A stretch of DNA of 64,000 nt from Rhizobium ruizarguesonis (GTDB taxonomy: Bacteria > Pseudomonadota > Alphaproteobacteria > Rhizobiales > Rhizobiaceae). Position 1 is the first letter of the stretch, and every line of letters starts with the position of its first letter. Under the pieces are notes generated by a model, which saw only the letters and a program-made list of their open reading frames with translations, was not told the DNA's origin and did not search any database. The position numbers were made by a program, and so were the translations under genes. Positions 13,725-22,555 of the stretch are shown piece by piece. Where the stretch lies: contig NZ_PQIG01000089.1 in assembly GCF_012349115.1 (NCBI RefSeq), positions 1 through 64,000 on the forward strand, given 5' to 3'.

Positions 13725-15257
13725 ATGAGCAGCTCAAGGCTTTCGTTTGGTCCGTTCCTTTACGATCCCGTGACAGGAAGCCTGTGGCGGGACGGGAAGT
13801 CCGTTGCGACGGGACAACGGTCGGTAGCGCTGCTCGGCTTGCTGCTGGAGGCTGAGGGCCGCGTCGTCACCAAGGCGGATCTGATGGAGCGGGCCTGGCC
13901 GGGACTTACCGTGGAAGAAGGCAACCTGACGGTCCAGATTGCCACGCTCAGGAAGCTTCTCGGCGCAAGGCCGGATGGCACGGAGTGGATCGTCACCGTT
14001 CCCAGGGTTGGTTATCGCCTGCCGCGCCAGGACGATGCCGGGATAGCGCCCGTGGCGCCGCAGGCGCCGTCGGTTGCCGTTCTTCCCTTCGTCAATCTCG
14101 GCAGTGACGCCGACCAGGATTATTTCGCCGACGGCGTGGCGGCGGAGATCATCACCGCGCTTTCGCGCTTCCGTTCCTTTTCGGTCGTCTCGCAGAACTC
14201 CGCCTTTGTCTACAAGGGACGCAGCGTCGATGTGCGAGAGGTGGCCAGGGAATTCGGCGTGCGCTACGTGCTCGAAGGCAGTATCCGGCGAGAGGGCGCG
14301 CAGGTGCGCATCAACGTGCAGCTGGTCGACGGCATTTCGGCGGCCAATCTCTGGGCCGATCATTTCGAAGACGGCATCAGCCACATCTTCGCCTTCCAGG
14401 ACCGTATCACCGAGCGCGTCGCCACGATCGTCGAGCCGGCGATCGAGATCGCCGAAATCCGGAGATCGCGGCGAGACCGGCCGAACAGCCCGGCGGTCTA
14501 TGATCTCTATCTGCGTGCACTTGCTGCCATCACCGACGAGTCGATCGAAAGCAATGCCGCTGCCTATACGCTGCTGCGCGAGGCCCTGACCATCGAGCCG
14601 GAAAATGCGTTGATCCTGTCGCTTGCCGCCTGGGCGCTCGAACATCGCACGACCATGGGCTGGCCGCCGCTCGGAGAAGACGACAAGGCGGAATGCCTCA
14701 GGCTTGCACGCCGCGGCCTCCAGCATTCGGCCGGCGATCCCCGGGTGATGGTCCATTGCGGTATGGCGCTGCTGCAGACGGGCAAGGATTACGAAGGCGG
14801 CATGGCCGTGCTGGAGGCTGCCGCTGCCGCCAATCCCAATGATCTTCGCGTCGCGGCATGCTCCGGCATCGCGGCCCTGCACTGCGGCGATATCGATGAC
14901 GCGCTCGAGCGTCTGCACCGCGCCTTGAGGCTGGGGCCGCGAGATCCGGACGCGCGTTTTTCGCTGACGGGCATCGCGATGGCCGAGATCTTCCGCGGCA
15001 ATTACGAGGCGGCGGTCTCGTTCGGCGCTCGCTCGCTGGCGCTCAATGCCCATTTCGACCCGACCTACTGGATGCTGATCGCAGCACATGCGCATCTCGG
15101 CAACATGGCCGAGGCGCGGCAGTACCTGCATGCGCTTGAGGCGATCGCACCCGGTGTGACGCTCGAGAAAATTCAAGCCGGTCAACCGGCCAAGGACCCG
15201 GGGCGCTTTGTGCCGGTTCTGGAAGGACTGGCGCGGGCCGGAATGCGGGCGCGCTGA
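13725..15257 (+). CDS. Winged-helix regulator with TolB-like and TPR regions
   Basis: A 510-residue protein. Residues about 5-100 form an OmpR/CadC-type winged helix (LLGLLLEAEGRVVTKADLMERAWPG trimmed; VPRVGYRL is the wing end). Residues about 120-260 are the FlgO/TolB-N-like domain common in adenylate-cyclase-type regulators (SVAVLPFVNLGSDADQDYFADG). The remainder is TPR-like helices. No transmembrane helix is visible, unlike CadC. The start at 13725 is chosen because the winged helix begins there; a potential -10 (TATGCT) sits only 7 bases upstream. The target genes are unknown. Confidence 0.78.
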   Translation: MSSSRLSFGPFLYDPVTGSLWRDGKSVATGQRSVALLGLLLEAEGRVVTKADLMERAWPGLTVEEGNLTVQIATLRKLLGARPDGTEWIVTVPRVGYRLPRQDDAGIAPVAPQAPSVAVLPFVNLGSDADQDYFADGVAAEIITALSRFRSFSVVSQNSAFVYKGRSVDVREVAREFGVRYVLEGSIRREGAQVRINVQLVDGISAANLWADHFEDGISHIFAFQDRITERVATIVEPAIEIAEIRRSRRDRPNSPAVYDLYLRALAAITDESIESNAAAYTLLREALTIEPENALILSLAAWALEHRTTMGWPPLGEDDKAECLRLARRGLQHSAGDPRVMVHCGMALLQTGKDYEGGMAVLEAAAAANPNDLRVAACSGIAALHCGDIDDALERLHRALRLGPRDPDARFSLTGIAMAEIFRGNYEAAVSFGARSLALNAHFDPTYWMLIAAHAHLGNMAEARQYLHALEAIAPGVTLEKIQAGQPAKDPGRFVPVLEGLARAGMRAR

Positions 15258-15288
15258 AAGCTCTTGGAAGTTTTAATAGCCTTTAATC

Positions 15289-15303
15289 GGTCTCTTAGAG
15301 ACC
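15289..15303. other. Short perfect inverted repeat GGTCTC-TTA-GAGACC
   Basis: A 6-bp inverted repeat in the gap after the winged-helix gene. It could be an operator for whatever is transcribed rightward, but nothing supports a specific role. The 312-bp gap from 15258 to 15569 otherwise holds only a doubtful small reading frame and the terminator at 15504-15529. Confidence 0.3.
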
Positions 15304-15356
15304 CAAAGCGGACATTTCGGCGATGCTGATCCCGTCAATCGATGGAGGATCGGCTC

Positions 15357-15569
15357 ATGCTTTCCACCATGCATATTCTATCGCTCAGACAGGGCAAGCT
15401 TTACGGCGACCGAATTCCGATAGAGGCGCTGCAGCATGGGTTCAAGCTGCCACAGCACTTTGTCGTTGTGTTCTCGCTGATCGGCATGTGGCGCGAGCGC
15501 ACGAAAAAAGGCCCCGCCGAAGCGGGGCCGGAAGTTGCCGAGCCGCAACGCGCGGCTTCGGTTGCGTGA
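15357..15569 (+). CDS. Possible small protein, doubtful
   Basis: A 70-codon frame starting at an ATG with GGAGG 9 bases upstream. The first 50 residues look protein-like (MHILSLRQGKLYGDRI, then FVVVFSLIGMWRE), but the last third runs through the inverted-repeat terminator of the opposing gene, which is not what a conserved gene would do. No family is recognised. Confidence 0.25.
   Translation: MLSTMHILSLRQGKLYGDRIPIEALQHGFKLPQHFVVVFSLIGMWRERTKKGPAEAGPEVAEPQRAASVA
15504..15529 (-). terminator. Rho-independent terminator of the DUF1236 gene
   Basis: On the minus strand: GGCCCCGC-TTCG-GCGGGGCC followed by TTTTTT, about 40 bases after the stop codon of the DUF1236 protein gene. Confidence 0.88.
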
Positions 15570-15965
15570 TTATTCGATGACCTGCACCACACGGTGGGTG
15601 CTGGGTTCGACAATCACGCGTTGATTGTTGATGACCGTATAGGCATATTTCGGATTGTCAGGCACCGGCGTCACGACGACGTCTGCCGGAAGCGGCTTGC
15701 CGACGACGATCGGTTCCTGGACTACCACGGAGGCGGTCGGGGCTGGCTGCTGCTGGACATAGGTAACGACCTCGCGCGGCGGAGGATCGACAACGGCACC
15801 GGCGACACCGCCGGCCACGCCGCCAATGGCAGCACCCACGGGGCCGCCGACGATTGCGCCGGTGATGGCGCCACCGGCTGCACCGGTCACGGCTCCATCA
15901 GCGAGCGCATTGGTTGCAAATGACGACAGCGCAAGGGCGCTGGAGACAAGTAGGACCTTGTACAT
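15570..15965 (-). CDS. Secreted DUF1236-type protein with glycine-rich segment
   Basis: A 131-residue protein with a signal peptide (VLLVSSALALSSFATNALA, cleavage after ALA), a glycine/alanine-rich hydrophobic stretch (GAAGGAITGAIVGGPVGAAIGG, about residues 27-55) and a C-terminal region with the NPKYAYTVINNQRVIVEP and HRVVQVIE pattern of DUF1236 cell-envelope proteins. AGGAG precedes the ATG at 15965; upstream in-frame codons are not used. It has an EcfG promoter 34 bases upstream and its own terminator, so it is a single-gene stress unit. Confidence 0.82.
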   Translation of the reverse strand: MYKVLLVSSALALSSFATNALADGAVTGAAGGAITGAIVGGPVGAAIGGVAGGVAGAVVDPPPREVVTYVQQQPAPTASVVVQEPIVVGKPLPADVVVTPVPDNPKYAYTVINNQRVIVEPSTHRVVQVIE

Positions 15966-15998
15966 TTTGCTTCTCCTTTGCTGGGGTTGCGTTTGGGT

Positions 15999-16023
15999 AA
16001 CGACCACGCCAATCCGAGGTTCC
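15999..16023 (-). promoter_or_regulatory. EcfG promoter for the DUF1236 gene
   Basis: Minus strand GGAAC, 16 bases, CGTT, an exact consensus match with the same spacing as the copy at 2009-2033. The -10 element ends 33 bases before the start codon, a normal leader length. Confidence 0.82.
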
Positions 16024-16095
16024 AGCAGGAGAGAGTCACGCTTTGGAAGGCCGGTTCACATTATGTGAGGCGGCGGAAGCATGGGTTGGGAGGCG

Positions 16096-17205
16096 TTATT
16101 CCAGCCGCCGGCGGAAGAGCCAGGCGGCGGCGCTGAGCGTGACGGCGGCGATCAGCGCTAATGGGATTGTCTGGTTCACCACTTCGCTTAAGGGGATATC
16201 CTTGAGGAAGACGCCTTTGACGATCACCAGGAAATAGCGCAGCGGATTGATCAGGGTCACAGGCTGCAGCCATCCCGGCATGTTTTCGATCGGTGTCGCA
16301 AAGCCGGAGAGCAGCATGGCTGGAACCATGAAAAGGAAGGCGCCGAGGATCGCCTGCTGCTGCGTCATCGACAGCGCCGAGATGAGGAGGCCGAGGCCGG
16401 CGACCGAACCGAGATAGAAGATCGCGCTGCCGTAAAGCAGGAAGAGCGAGCCGCGCAGCGGCACCTCGAAGAGGAACACAGCAGCCAGGATATAGACGGT
16501 GATATGGAAGAAGCCGATCATCATCGGTGGAATCAACTTGCCGATCAGAATCTCGTGCATACGCAGCGGCGAGACCATCAGCTGGTCGAAGGTGCCAAGC
16601 TCGCGCTCGCGGGCGATCGACAATGCCGTGACGATCAGGCCGATCAGCAGCGCGATGCTGGCGATCAGGTTCGGCACCATGAACCATTGGTAGGTGAGGT
16701 TCGGGTTGAACCAGTTGCGCGGCACTGTCGAGACAATGTCGGCGCCGGCACGTTTGCCGGCCGGTGTCTCGGCGGCGAGGGCGGCACCGATCTGCGAGAG
16801 ATAGCCCGCGACGATCTGCGAGGCGTTGGAGCGCCGGCCGTCGAGCACCATCTGCAGGTCGGCCGGCGCTCCCGCCTCGATATTGCGGGAAAAGTCAGGG
16901 CCGATCTCAACGGCGGCAATGGCCGTCTGGTTGTCGATCGCCACCCGGACCTCCGCCTGGCTGGAGGCGATCTCGATCTTCCGGAAAGTCGGCGAGCCAT
17001 CGATGCGCTCGATCAGTTCCTGGCCCCAGTGGCCGCTGTCGCGGTTGAGGATCATCACGTCGACATTTCGGACTTCGAGTGTCGCCGCATAGGAAAAGAC
17101 GAGAAGCTGGACGATCGGCGGGCCGATCAGGATGGCGCGGCCCTTCGGATCACGCAGCACGGCGAGCAGCTCCTTGACGATCAGGGCGTAAAGCCTTGTC
17201 CACAT
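16096..17205 (-). CDS. ybhR: ABC-2 permease YbhR
   Basis: A 369-residue ABC-2 exporter permease: one N-terminal helix (FSYAATLEV region after PPIVQLLVF), a large periplasmic domain, then five helices in the C-terminal half, with RERELGTFDQLMVSPLR typical of the family. Gene order with a CecR-type regulator, HlyD-like subunit and double ATPase matches E. coli cecR-ybhGFSR. It starts one base after the ybhS stop. The partner is the paralogous YbhS. Confidence 0.82.
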   Translation of the reverse strand: MWTRLYALIVKELLAVLRDPKGRAILIGPPIVQLLVFSYAATLEVRNVDVMILNRDSGHWGQELIERIDGSPTFRKIEIASSQAEVRVAIDNQTAIAAVEIGPDFSRNIEAGAPADLQMVLDGRRSNASQIVAGYLSQIGAALAAETPAGKRAGADIVSTVPRNWFNPNLTYQWFMVPNLIASIALLIGLIVTALSIARERELGTFDQLMVSPLRMHEILIGKLIPPMMIGFFHITVYILAAVFLFEVPLRGSLFLLYGSAIFYLGSVAGLGLLISALSMTQQQAILGAFLFMVPAMLLSGFATPIENMPGWLQPVTLINPLRYFLVIVKGVFLKDIPLSEVVNQTIPLALIAAVTLSAAAWLFRRRLE

Positions 17206-17206
17206 C

Positions 17207-18334
17207 TCAGCCGATCCTTTTTCTGGTGCTGCGGGCTGCTAGCACGAACATGGTGGCGCCGATCGTCAGCATCACGCCGATCGCCTGCAGAAACATCGGC
17301 CAGATGTCGCCGGCGAGGAACACCGTCTGCAGGCTGGGGATCAGGTAGCGCGCCGGCACGATGAAGGTGATCCACTGAATCACGGTCGGCATGGAATTGA
17401 TCTCGAAGAGGAAGCCAGACAGCAGGAAGGCTGGGAGGAAGGCCGAGATCAGTGCCAGCTGCGAGGCGAGGAACTGGTTCTTCGTGACCGTCGAGATCAA
17501 CAGGCCCTGGCCGAGAGCCGGGATCAGGAAAGCGGCCGACAGCGCGTAAAGAGCGGCGACGGAGCCGCGGAACGGCACCCCGAAGAGGAAGACCGCAAGC
17601 AGCACGCAGAGCGTCATCGAGGTGAGGCCGAGCAGGAAATACGGCAGGATCTTGCCGGCGAGGAGTTCTGCCGCCGTCACCGGTGTCGCCATCATTGCTT
17701 CCATGGTGCCGCGTTCCCATTCGCGAGCGACGACGAGCGAGGTGAGAAGCGTGCCGACCAGCGTCATGACGATGGCGATCGAGCCCGGCACGAGGAAATT
17801 GCGGCTGGTCAGTTCAGGGTTGAACCAGAAGCGCTGCTCGACCGAGATGGCAGGACTATGGGAGGCAACGTCCGCCTGTCTCTGCCGCTCCCAGTTGGCA
17901 ACAGTGCCTTGGGCATAATTCTGCACGAAATTCGCGGTGTTCGGATCGGAGCCGTCGACGATCACCTGGATATCGGGCCGGTTGCCGGCGGTGTAGCGCG
18001 TGGTGAAGTCGGCGGGAATGATGACGATGCCGCGCACCTTGCCGAGCACGAGGTCTTCCTCGAACAAACGCCGGTCGCGGCCCATGGCCACATCGAAATA
18101 GCGCGAAGCCTGGAAACTGGCCGACAGATCCTGCGTCAGCGGCGTCATCTCCTCGGTCACGAGGCCGATGCGGGTGCGAGTGGTATCGAGCGAGACGCCG
18201 TAGCCGAAGAGAAAAAGCAGGATCAGCGGCAGCACGAAGGCGATGAGGATGCTGCTCGGATCGCGGATCGCCTGGAAGCTTTCCTTGCGCACGAGGGCTA
18301 AGAGACGTCGCATCCGGCCGGAGGAGGTGCTCAT
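17207..18334 (-). CDS. ybhS: ABC-2 permease YbhS
   Basis: A 375-residue ABC-2 permease paralogous to the next gene, with the same topology: first helix (SSILIAFVLPLILLFLFGYG), a periplasmic domain, then five C-terminal helices and the REWERGTMEAMMATPV family motif. It starts inside the stop codon of the ATPase gene (ATGA overlap). With YbhR it forms the membrane channel of the exporter. Confidence 0.82.
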   Translation of the reverse strand: MSTSSGRMRRLLALVRKESFQAIRDPSSILIAFVLPLILLFLFGYGVSLDTTRTRIGLVTEEMTPLTQDLSASFQASRYFDVAMGRDRRLFEEDLVLGKVRGIVIIPADFTTRYTAGNRPDIQVIVDGSDPNTANFVQNYAQGTVANWERQRQADVASHSPAISVEQRFWFNPELTSRNFLVPGSIAIVMTLVGTLLTSLVVAREWERGTMEAMMATPVTAAELLAGKILPYFLLGLTSMTLCVLLAVFLFGVPFRGSVAALYALSAAFLIPALGQGLLISTVTKNQFLASQLALISAFLPAFLLSGFLFEINSMPTVIQWITFIVPARYLIPSLQTVFLAGDIWPMFLQAIGVMLTIGATMFVLAARSTRKRIG

Positions 18335-20076
18335 ACTGCATCCTCTTTCTCGGATTGCTGCACCAGGGCAATGAAGGCGTCCTCCATCGTCGGGTCCGGC
18401 TGCTCCTTGGTCGCGACCCGGGCCTTCAATTCGTCAGGCGAACCGAGCGCGATCGAGCGGCCGCGGTAGATCAGCGAGATGCGATCGCAATATTCCGCCT
18501 CGTCCATGAAGTGGGTGGTGACGAGCACGGTGACGCCTTTTTCCACAAGCGCATTGATATGCGTCCAGAACTCGCGCCGGGTGATCGGATCGACGCCGGA
18601 GGTCGGTTCGTCGAGGAAGAGGGCGCGCGGCTCGTGCATGACGGCGCAGGCAAGCGCCAGGCGCTGTTTCAGGCCGAGCGGCAGATCCTTGGCTGGTTGG
18701 CTGATATGGCGGCCGAAGTCGAAGATGCTGGCCATCAGGTCGATGCGCTCGCGCCGGTGTTTTCCGCCAAGGCCATAGACGCCAGAGAAGAATTCGAGGT
18801 TTTGCATGACGGTGAGATCGCCATAGAGCGAGAATTTCTGCGCCATGTAGCCGAGCTGGTTGCGGGCTTCGGCCGCATCGCGGCGAAGGTCGAAACCGGC
18901 GACGCGGCCTTCGCCGCCTGTTGGTTTCAGCAGGCCGCAGAGCATCTTGAAGGTGGTGGACTTGCCGGCGCCGTTCGGGCCGAGCAGGCCGAAGATCTCG
19001 CCGCGGCGGATATCGAAGCTGATATTGTCGGCAGCGGTAAAATCGCCGAAGCGCTTGGTCAGTCCCTTGGCCTCGATCACCGGCCGGTCGTTCTCACCCT
19101 TCAGCGGTTGCTGCGCCTCTGCGAGCCTGGAGCGGCCGCCGGGACCCCCGCCCAGCATATCGATGAAGGCATCTTCGAAGCGAGGCGGCGCAGGAGCGAG
19201 TGTTGCGCCATCGCCGGCCTTGCCGATATCGGGCTTCTTGTCCTTCGCCGTGACGAGACGGATCGCCTCGCCCTGGATGACGCCGTCGATGACGCCATCG
19301 GCCTGCAGGAGTTCGGCGAGCACCTGCCGACGGCGGCCGGTGACACCGGATACCCGGAAGACCCGGTCTTTGACGCGCTCGGTCATCTCCATGGGTTTTC
19401 CCGAGAAGAGCAGCTTGCCCTGGTTCAGAAGGAGCACGTGGTCGCAGGCCTCCGCTTCGTCCAGATAGGCGGTCGACCAAAGGACGCCGATGCCTTCCTT
19501 GGTCAGATTCTCGACCATCTTCCAGAGGTCGCGGCGCGAGATCGGATCGACGCCGACGCCGGGCTCGTCGAGCAGCAGCAGGCGCGGCTTCTTCAGAAGG
19601 GCGCAGGCAAGACCGAGCTTCTGCTTCATGCCGCCGGAGAGTTTTCCAGCGAGCCTGCCGGTGAAACGCTTGAGATCGGTGAAAGTCAGCAATTCGTCGA
19701 AAGCGCCGGCCCGCTCGCTTTTCGGCAGGCCACGCAGATCAGCATAAAGGTCGAGGTTTTCCTGCACCGACAGATCCTCATAGAGGCCGAAGCGCTGCGG
19801 CATATAGCCAATCGCCGCCTGGATACCGGCGGCATTCTTCCTGGTATCGAAGCCGAGAACCTCCATCGTTCCCGTGTCGGGCAGCATCAGACCGGTCATC
19901 AACCGGATCAGCGTCGTCTTGCCGGCGCCATCAGGGCCGACGAGGCCGGTGATTGCGCCGCCGCCGATGACGCCGGAGACGGCGTCAAGGGCGGCTGGCG
20001 CGGCGCCGAAGCGTTTGGTGACGCCGTCTATCCGGACGAGCGGCTTGTCGTCCCGGCCGGTCTCGGCGGCGGTCAT
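18331..20076 (-). CDS. ybhF: Double ABC ATPase YbhF
   Basis: A 581-residue protein with two ABC domains. The first (residues about 10-240) has Walker A GPDGAGKTT, signature LSGGMKQKL and Walker B LLLLDEPGVGVDP. The second (about 340-575) has Walker A GPNGAGKST, a degenerate signature LPLGLKQRL and Walker B FLDEPTSGVDP. Length and layout match E. coli YbhF. It overlaps the HlyD-like gene and ybhS by 4 bp each. Confidence 0.85.
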   Translation of the reverse strand: MTAAETGRDDKPLVRIDGVTKRFGAAPAALDAVSGVIGGGAITGLVGPDGAGKTTLIRLMTGLMLPDTGTMEVLGFDTRKNAAGIQAAIGYMPQRFGLYEDLSVQENLDLYADLRGLPKSERAGAFDELLTFTDLKRFTGRLAGKLSGGMKQKLGLACALLKKPRLLLLDEPGVGVDPISRRDLWKMVENLTKEGIGVLWSTAYLDEAEACDHVLLLNQGKLLFSGKPMEMTERVKDRVFRVSGVTGRRRQVLAELLQADGVIDGVIQGEAIRLVTAKDKKPDIGKAGDGATLAPAPPRFEDAFIDMLGGGPGGRSRLAEAQQPLKGENDRPVIEAKGLTKRFGDFTAADNISFDIRRGEIFGLLGPNGAGKSTTFKMLCGLLKPTGGEGRVAGFDLRRDAAEARNQLGYMAQKFSLYGDLTVMQNLEFFSGVYGLGGKHRRERIDLMASIFDFGRHISQPAKDLPLGLKQRLALACAVMHEPRALFLDEPTSGVDPITRREFWTHINALVEKGVTVLVTTHFMDEAEYCDRISLIYRGRSIALGSPDELKARVATKEQPDPTMEDAFIALVQQSEKEDAV

Positions 20077-21086
20077 TGTCCGCTTGCCGTCAGCGTGGCA
20101 AAACGCACGGTGACCGGCATGCCCTGGCGTAGATCCGGGCCGGGCCTGTCGATGACGATCCTCAGACGATAGACGAGGTCGGTCCTGAGTTCCGGCGTCT
20201 CCACCGATTTCGGGGTGAATTCGGCGACCGGCGAGATGAAGCCGATCGTGCCTTCATAGGGCTTGTCGGGCGGGGTATCGGAGGCAACAGAAACCTTCAT
20301 GCCGGGATGGATACGGCCGAGATTGGGCTCGGCGACATAGCTGCGCACCCAGACAGGTTCGGTCAGGGATAATACGAAGACGGTGTCTGCCGGCGAGACG
20401 ATCGCGCCATTTTCCCGGACGCGGGAGAGGATGACGCCGTCGTTCGGCGCGTGCAGCTCGGTATCATCAAGCGAGGTGCGGGCGGCGGCGAGCGTTGCCT
20501 GAGCCGCCTTCAGTTGGGCGTCGGCAGCGGCGATATCCTCGACGCGCGAGCCCTCCTGCAGCAGTTTCAGCGCCTCGTTGGCGGAATCGGCGCGTGCGGC
20601 GGCCATTGCCCTTGCAGCGGTTGCCTGGTCGAGACTAGCCTCGGAAATCGTGCCCTGTGGGCGCAACTGGCGGGCGCGGTCATAGGCGAGGTTGGCATTC
20701 GCCAGATCGGCGAGACTTTCGTCATAGGCGGCGCGTGCCTGGGCGATCTCAGTTGGGCGCGGCCCGGCTTTCAGCTTGTCGAACGTTGCCTGGAGGGCTG
20801 CGACATTGGCCTCGCTCGAACGGACGGCGAACTCATAGGGTGCTGGATCGAGATTCGCCAGAACCGTTCCCGTTTTGATGACGTCGCCTTCGTCGGCGTG
20901 GAGTTCGGCGAGACGGCCGCTGACGCGGAAACCGAGCGAGACCTGGCGGATATCGACATTGCCGTAAAGAACGAACTCGTGGCGGGCCTCAGGCCACCAG
21001 CCGAGTTTTTCGGGCAGGCCGTACCACCAGGCGGCGGCACCCACCACAACGAGGAGAAGGATGACGAGGGAAAGGATGCGTTTCAA
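20073..21086 (-). CDS. ybhG: HlyD-family periplasmic adaptor YbhG
   Basis: A 337-residue membrane fusion protein: one N-terminal helix (ILSLVILLLVVVGAAAWWYG), a lipoyl half (FVLYGNVDIRQVSLGFRVSG), a long alpha-helical hairpin (about residues 90-210) and beta-barrel (NDGVILSRVRENGAIV). The start is TTG at 21086: AGGAGGT lies 6 bases upstream, the TTG shares bases with the cecR stop (TTGA), and no nearer ATG exists. It links the exporter to the periplasm or outer membrane. Confidence 0.83.
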   Translation of the reverse strand: MKRILSLVILLLVVVGAAAWWYGLPEKLGWWPEARHEFVLYGNVDIRQVSLGFRVSGRLAELHADEGDVIKTGTVLANLDPAPYEFAVRSSEANVAALQATFDKLKAGPRPTEIAQARAAYDESLADLANANLAYDRARQLRPQGTISEASLDQATAARAMAAARADSANEALKLLQEGSRVEDIAAADAQLKAAQATLAAARTSLDDTELHAPNDGVILSRVRENGAIVSPADTVFVLSLTEPVWVRSYVAEPNLGRIHPGMKVSVASDTPPDKPYEGTIGFISPVAEFTPKSVETPELRTDLVYRLRIVIDRPGPDLRQGMPVTVRFATLTASGQ

Positions 21087-21784
21087 GCTGCACCTCCTTT
21101 CAGCGGGCCGATGGCATCGACCAGCTCTGCGGCAAGGCCGCGCACGATCTCCACCTGTTCCGGGCCGACGCCGTCCCACTCCATCTGGGCGAGCACGGCC
21201 GCATGGGCGACACGAAAGACGAGGATGCTGCCGAGAAGGGTGAAGGTGCGCAGGCGCACATGTTCCGAGGCGGGATCCTCATGAAGGATGGCGCCGATCA
21301 GCCGCCGGCCCATCTCGATCATCGGACGCATGAGGCCCTGATAGACTCGTGTGAAGGCTTCTGTCGGCTCCATTTGCTCGCGGATCAGGAAGCGCGCCCA
21401 GGGTTCGGATTCCTTGCCGACGAACAGCGTCACCATGGTCCGGAGGATTTCAGTCAGGAAGAGGCGGGCCTCAGCTTCACCAAGCGGTTTGCCCGCAGCG
21501 TCGAGCGCCAGCAGATGCGCGCCGACGCGCGCCCTCATGTCACCGACATGCGTGTCAATGCGGCCCATCAGATATTCGGCGGTGGCGATGTAAAGACCTT
21601 CCTTGCTGCCGAAATAATAGGGGATTGCCTGCAAGTTCACCCCGGCCGCCTCGGTAAGCTGACGCGTCGACGCGCCGTCAAAGCCGTAGCGGCCGAAGAC
21701 GTCGAGAGCCGCGGATAGCATCTTCTGGCGCGCGATCTCGGCGCGGGCGGAGGCCGGTGGCTGGTTGTCGTGTTCTTGGGTCAT
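21083..21784 (-). CDS. cecR: TetR-family regulator CecR
   Basis: A 233-residue TetR regulator. HTH at about residues 20-65 (LSAALDVFGRYGFDGASTRQ, then GVNLQAIPYYFGSKEGLYIA). The C-terminal half matches the CecR/YbiH type (DUF1956). In E. coli CecR controls ybhGFSR and affects sensitivity to cefoperazone and chloramphenicol. The start at 21784 is supported by promoter position rather than by a ribosome site. Confidence 0.85.
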   Translation of the reverse strand: MTQEHDNQPPASARAEIARQKMLSAALDVFGRYGFDGASTRQLTEAAGVNLQAIPYYFGSKEGLYIATAEYLMGRIDTHVGDMRARVGAHLLALDAAGKPLGEAEARLFLTEILRTMVTLFVGKESEPWARFLIREQMEPTEAFTRVYQGLMRPMIEMGRRLIGAILHEDPASEHVRLRTFTLLGSILVFRVAHAAVLAQMEWDGVGPEQVEIVRGLAAELVDAIGPLKGGAA

Positions 21785-21790
21785 GAGAAT

Positions 21791-21827
21791 TTTATAATAC
21801 CGATAATAAAATAAGTCAATCGATTGA
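21791..21827 (-). promoter_or_regulatory. Promoter and operator of the cecR-ybhGFSR operon
   Basis: Minus strand TTGACT (21819-21814), 17-bp spacer, TATAAA (21796-21791), then six bases to the ATG at 21784. The transcript would start at or next to the A of ATG, a leaderless arrangement. A perfect 12-bp palindrome TCAATCGATTGA (21816-21827) covers the -35 element and is the likely CecR site. Confidence 0.7.
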
Positions 21828-22015
21828 TTTGTATGCTTTGAGCGCTGCTTAAGCGAGGTTGCCGATACAGGTCGCGAACGAGAGGGGGCATGCGTCATGC
21901 GCATTAGGTGATTTCAGCCATCCACCCGAAAAACACACTGGAAGACAACGCAAAGAGGCCCGTGGGGAACGGACCTTTCAGGGTTCTCGGGGTGGGGAAG
22001 AGGAACCAAGCCTCG

Positions 22016-22039
22016 GCGTTGGCTGCTAGCAGCTAACGC
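22016..22039. other. 24-nt near-perfect palindrome in a long intergenic region
   Basis: GCGTTGGCTGCTAGCAGCTAACGC folds on itself with one G-T pair. It lies in the 770-bp gap between cecR and the small secreted protein at 22556. The rest of that gap shows no strong features apart from a doubtful small frame at 22177. Confidence 0.4.
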
Positions 22040-22176
22040 TGCATTATCGCTAATTTTCGCGACGCAAATATATCTGGCGGAGTGGTTGCGAACAAAAAGC
22101 TTGTCTGTTGTTTTCGTCATTCCAACGGCCATGTTTTGACACAAAACTGCCTTGCTCTTTCCGTATCGCCAATTCG

Positions 22177-22329
22177 ATGCGTATTCAGATTTATATTATC
22201 GCGCTACTGCTCAGCGCCATCATGTGGTCGATCTCGTTCGATGCGGCGCGAGAATCCTATCATGCTGCGCAAAGTGCGGGATTGATGCCGAACCTGCACA
22301 TCAACAAGAAGCTAGATCGCGTCCTGTAG
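22177..22329 (+). CDS. Possible small single-pass membrane protein
   Basis: A 50-codon frame: hydrophobic helix (IQIYIIALLLSAIMWSI) then a polar tail ending in NKKLDRVL. There is no clear ribosome site and no recognised family, so it may be spurious. Confidence 0.28.
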   Translation: MRIQIYIIALLLSAIMWSISFDAARESYHAAQSAGLMPNLHINKKLDRVL

Positions 22330-22555
22330 ACTGCTATGCAGCGTCGAGGCCATCGGCATTTCCGCGTTTTTCCCGTGGATTCCGAACCGGTGAGAACGGA
22401 AAATCAAATTTCGTAAAATTTGACCGATCTGCTTAAAAGCCCTGAAAATACTGATGTGTAGAGTGGTCTCATGAATGCGACCGAAGCGTGGACAGACGCG
22501 TCGATCGCTTGGAGCCGGGCGGAAAGCCCGACGATCCGTAAACGGGGACTTCGAC

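Noticed and set aside
13734..15185. 483-codon minus-strand frame opposite the winged-helix/TPR gene
   Set aside because: The plus-strand protein has clear winged-helix, TolB-like and TPR regions; the antisense product is low in hydrophobic core pattern.
18355..20172. 605-codon open frame on the plus strand opposite ybhF
   Set aside because: It is antisense to a double ABC ATPase with all motifs intact; long antisense frames are common in GC-rich DNA and this one shows no protein-like motif.
22002..22020. GGAAC followed by CGTT in the gap after cecR
   Set aside because: Only 10 bases separate the elements, far too short for an EcfG promoter.
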